A stretch of 64,000 nt of DNA, from positions 1-64,000 of the forward strand of contig NZ_FNYS01000005.1 of the NCBI RefSeq assembly GCF_900109075.1, in the 5' to 3' direction. Both the position numbers and the translations under genes were made by a program. The notes beneath the pieces were generated by a model. It had not been told where the DNA came from and made no database searches. It worked only from the letters and a program-made list of their open reading frames with translations. Below are positions 62,723 to 64,000 of the stretch, in pieces. Position 1 is the first letter of the stretch. Every line of letters begins with the position of its first letter. The stretch is from Myroides marinus. Lineage in GTDB: Bacteria > Bacteroidota > Bacteroidia > Flavobacteriales > Flavobacteriaceae.

Positions 62723-64000
62723 ATGAAATCAATCATTAACAACCTTGAAAGCTTGAAATTATCAAGCGAACTAAAACACGAACTTGAAGAATTAATCAAA
62801 AAAAAATTAGTGGGATTTATTTTTTATTCACAGAATAACTTGCTCAATCATCCTATTATTACTCTTTGTTTTTACGATATTGATGAACTAAATAATATTC
62901 GTAAAAGCAAATGGATTACTAAAGGGATTAATCACTACCAAGTAAATATTTATTGCTTATGTATCAAAGACTTTTATCAATCTGGTTCTTTTCAGAATAT
63001 AATGTATTCAACATTAAATTTTCAAAAAGAAAATCTCACTTATGGTTCTTTACTTGATGCAGAACCTTTGTTTAGTTTGCATCAATCCAAACAGAAAGAA
63101 AATGATTTTGAAAAATATATTTCTAAATGGTTTGCTAAGCATTACAAAAGAAATACTAAGTTTTTAAAGTCCTTAAAAAAGGAGTTAAAAACTAATCTTA
63201 TAAATGAACAATCTGCTATGCTTGGTATAAAACAAGTAATACAAGATACTAAAGAAAGAGTTCTACCTATACTATCAGGAAGTATTCAGTGTAGTAATGT
63301 TTCTTTTCTAAATTTTGTGTTTAGTCATTGTTATCCTGTTCAAGATGTTTTTGAAGAAGACTTTGACTTTTATGCAGAAGATATGGTTTCATTATTTAGA
63401 GAAGAACTAAAACCAAAGAAAATTACTGAATATACAGAATCCAAAAAACAACTAACAATAGGATATTTCCTTACCATAGCTCAGGATTTTTTAGAAGCGA
63501 TGTACATAGAAATGCCACATCGAATACTAAGTAAGTATAGACACATAGTAAACAAACAAAAATTATTATCATTAGATAACCCAGAACAAATAACGGAAAT
63601 ACAAGAGGTGCTTGAAGAAAGAACAAGAAAGGCTTTAGAGAAATATAAAAAGGTGAAGTCATTTTATCTAATAAAAAGAAGAGCTAATGAACAGATACTC
63701 TTAAGTTCTGAGCCCCCAACTCCCTATAAACTACATCTACTATTAATAGCAAGTGTTGAGACGTTGCACATCAATGAAGAGGGAAATATAAGACAATACG
63801 TTTCTTTTCATACTGAAGATTTAGTTGATGTAACCATAATTTTAATAAAAAAATCAAATTGGCATTTACATATACCTGTATACCATTCTTTCTTTAGAAC
63901 AAATCTAACAGAGGATAAACTGTGGATTGGAGCACCGCTAATAGCTGAGAATCCAGATTTAGAAACGTTCCCATTAAGTGAACTTAAACTAAAATTTTGG
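62723..64000 (+). CDS. Large protein of unknown function, cut by the window edge
   Basis: An ATG at 62723 opens a frame of 426 codons with no stop before the window ends. The N-terminus reads MKSIINNLESLKLSSELKHEL. A basic helical stretch follows at about 135-160 (WFAKHYKRNTKFLKSLKKE). The middle has LTIGYFLTIAQDFLEAMYIEMP and a likely coiled coil at about 290-320 (EIQEVLEERTRKALEKYKKV). No signal peptide, membrane segment, ATPase or nuclease motif was recognised. Codon use is like its neighbours, so it is a real gene. It is the least understood gene of the island. Confidence 0.8.
   Translation, partial: MKSIINNLESLKLSSELKHELEELIKKKLVGFIFYSQNNLLNHPIITLCFYDIDELNNIRKSKWITKGINHYQVNIYCLCIKDFYQSGSFQNIMYSTLNFQKENLTYGSLLDAEPLFSLHQSKQKENDFEKYISKWFAKHYKRNTKFLKSLKKELKTNLINEQSAMLGIKQVIQDTKERVLPILSGSIQCSNVSFLNFVFSHCYPVQDVFEEDFDFYAEDMVSLFREELKPKKITEYTESKKQLTIGYFLTIAQDFLEAMYIEMPHRILSKYRHIVNKQKLLSLDNPEQITEIQEVLEERTRKALEKYKKVKSFYLIKRRANEQILLSSEPPTPYKLHLLLIASVETLHINEEGNIRQYVSFHTEDLVDVTIILIKKSNWHLHIPVYHSFFRTNLTEDKLWIGAPLIAENPDLETFPLSELKLKFW

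Overview
The window comes from a low-GC Bacteroidota genome, almost certainly a member of Flavobacteriaceae and possibly Myroides or a close relative (the genus is inference). Supporting signs are a fused SecDF, a mevalonate-pathway HMG-CoA synthase, TonB/carboxypeptidase-like receptors, A-rich start contexts instead of strong Shine-Dalgarno sites, and repeated promoters of the TTG-N17-23-TAnnTTTG type. Most of the window is chromosomal backbone; the left tip and the right ~6 kb are mobile DNA.

Layout. 1-335: the end of an IS21-type element, with a 21-codon istA stub reading off the left edge and nine 24-bp terminal repeats. 494-9264: an assorted block on the minus strand (DUF4303-like protein, serine hydrolase with TPRs, double-DTG aspartic protease, FAD monooxygenase, DoxX-like membrane protein, MscS channel). 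9503-15576: rlmF, mvaS, psd, an unusual tRNA-Cys, a sugar-type PLP aminotransferase and a TIM-barrel protein. 16043-21497: agmatine deiminase, secreted DJ-1/PfpI protein, type A chloramphenicol acetyltransferase, and a divergent AraC regulator/MFS pair. 22093-28841: a tight four-gene outer-membrane operon (TonB receptor, DUF4876-like lipoprotein, DUF6850-like barrel, di-haem peroxidase) with a Fur-like palindrome upstream. 29044-39133: folE, cysS, yidD, lgt, a three-part methyltransferase fusion, an M48 protease and a GNAT. 39240-57353: mostly minus-strand housekeeping genes (secDF, mdh, gyrB, a GreA-like factor, a barrel/TPR pair, lrgAB, ftsE, a CYTH protein and the thrS-infC-rpmI-rplT operon).

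57839-64000: tRNA-Ser(UGA), with a good promoter, is followed at once by a Bacteroidota-type tyrosine recombinase, an excisionase-like HTH protein, an XRE regulator, an AbiEii-like/DUF6922-like toxin-antitoxin pair in toxin-first order, and two unrecognised genes. The last of these (426 codons and still open) is cut by the window edge. This looks like the left end of an integrative element whose right end lies outside the window.

The most interesting items are the tRNA-Cys with C instead of U at position 33, the infC gene with no ATG/GTG/TTG start available, the methyltransferase with two nudix-like segments, the TonB/DUF4876/DUF6850/peroxidase operon, and the unexplored island at tRNA-Ser. 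Protein family calls rest on motif recognition by eye; no database search was run.
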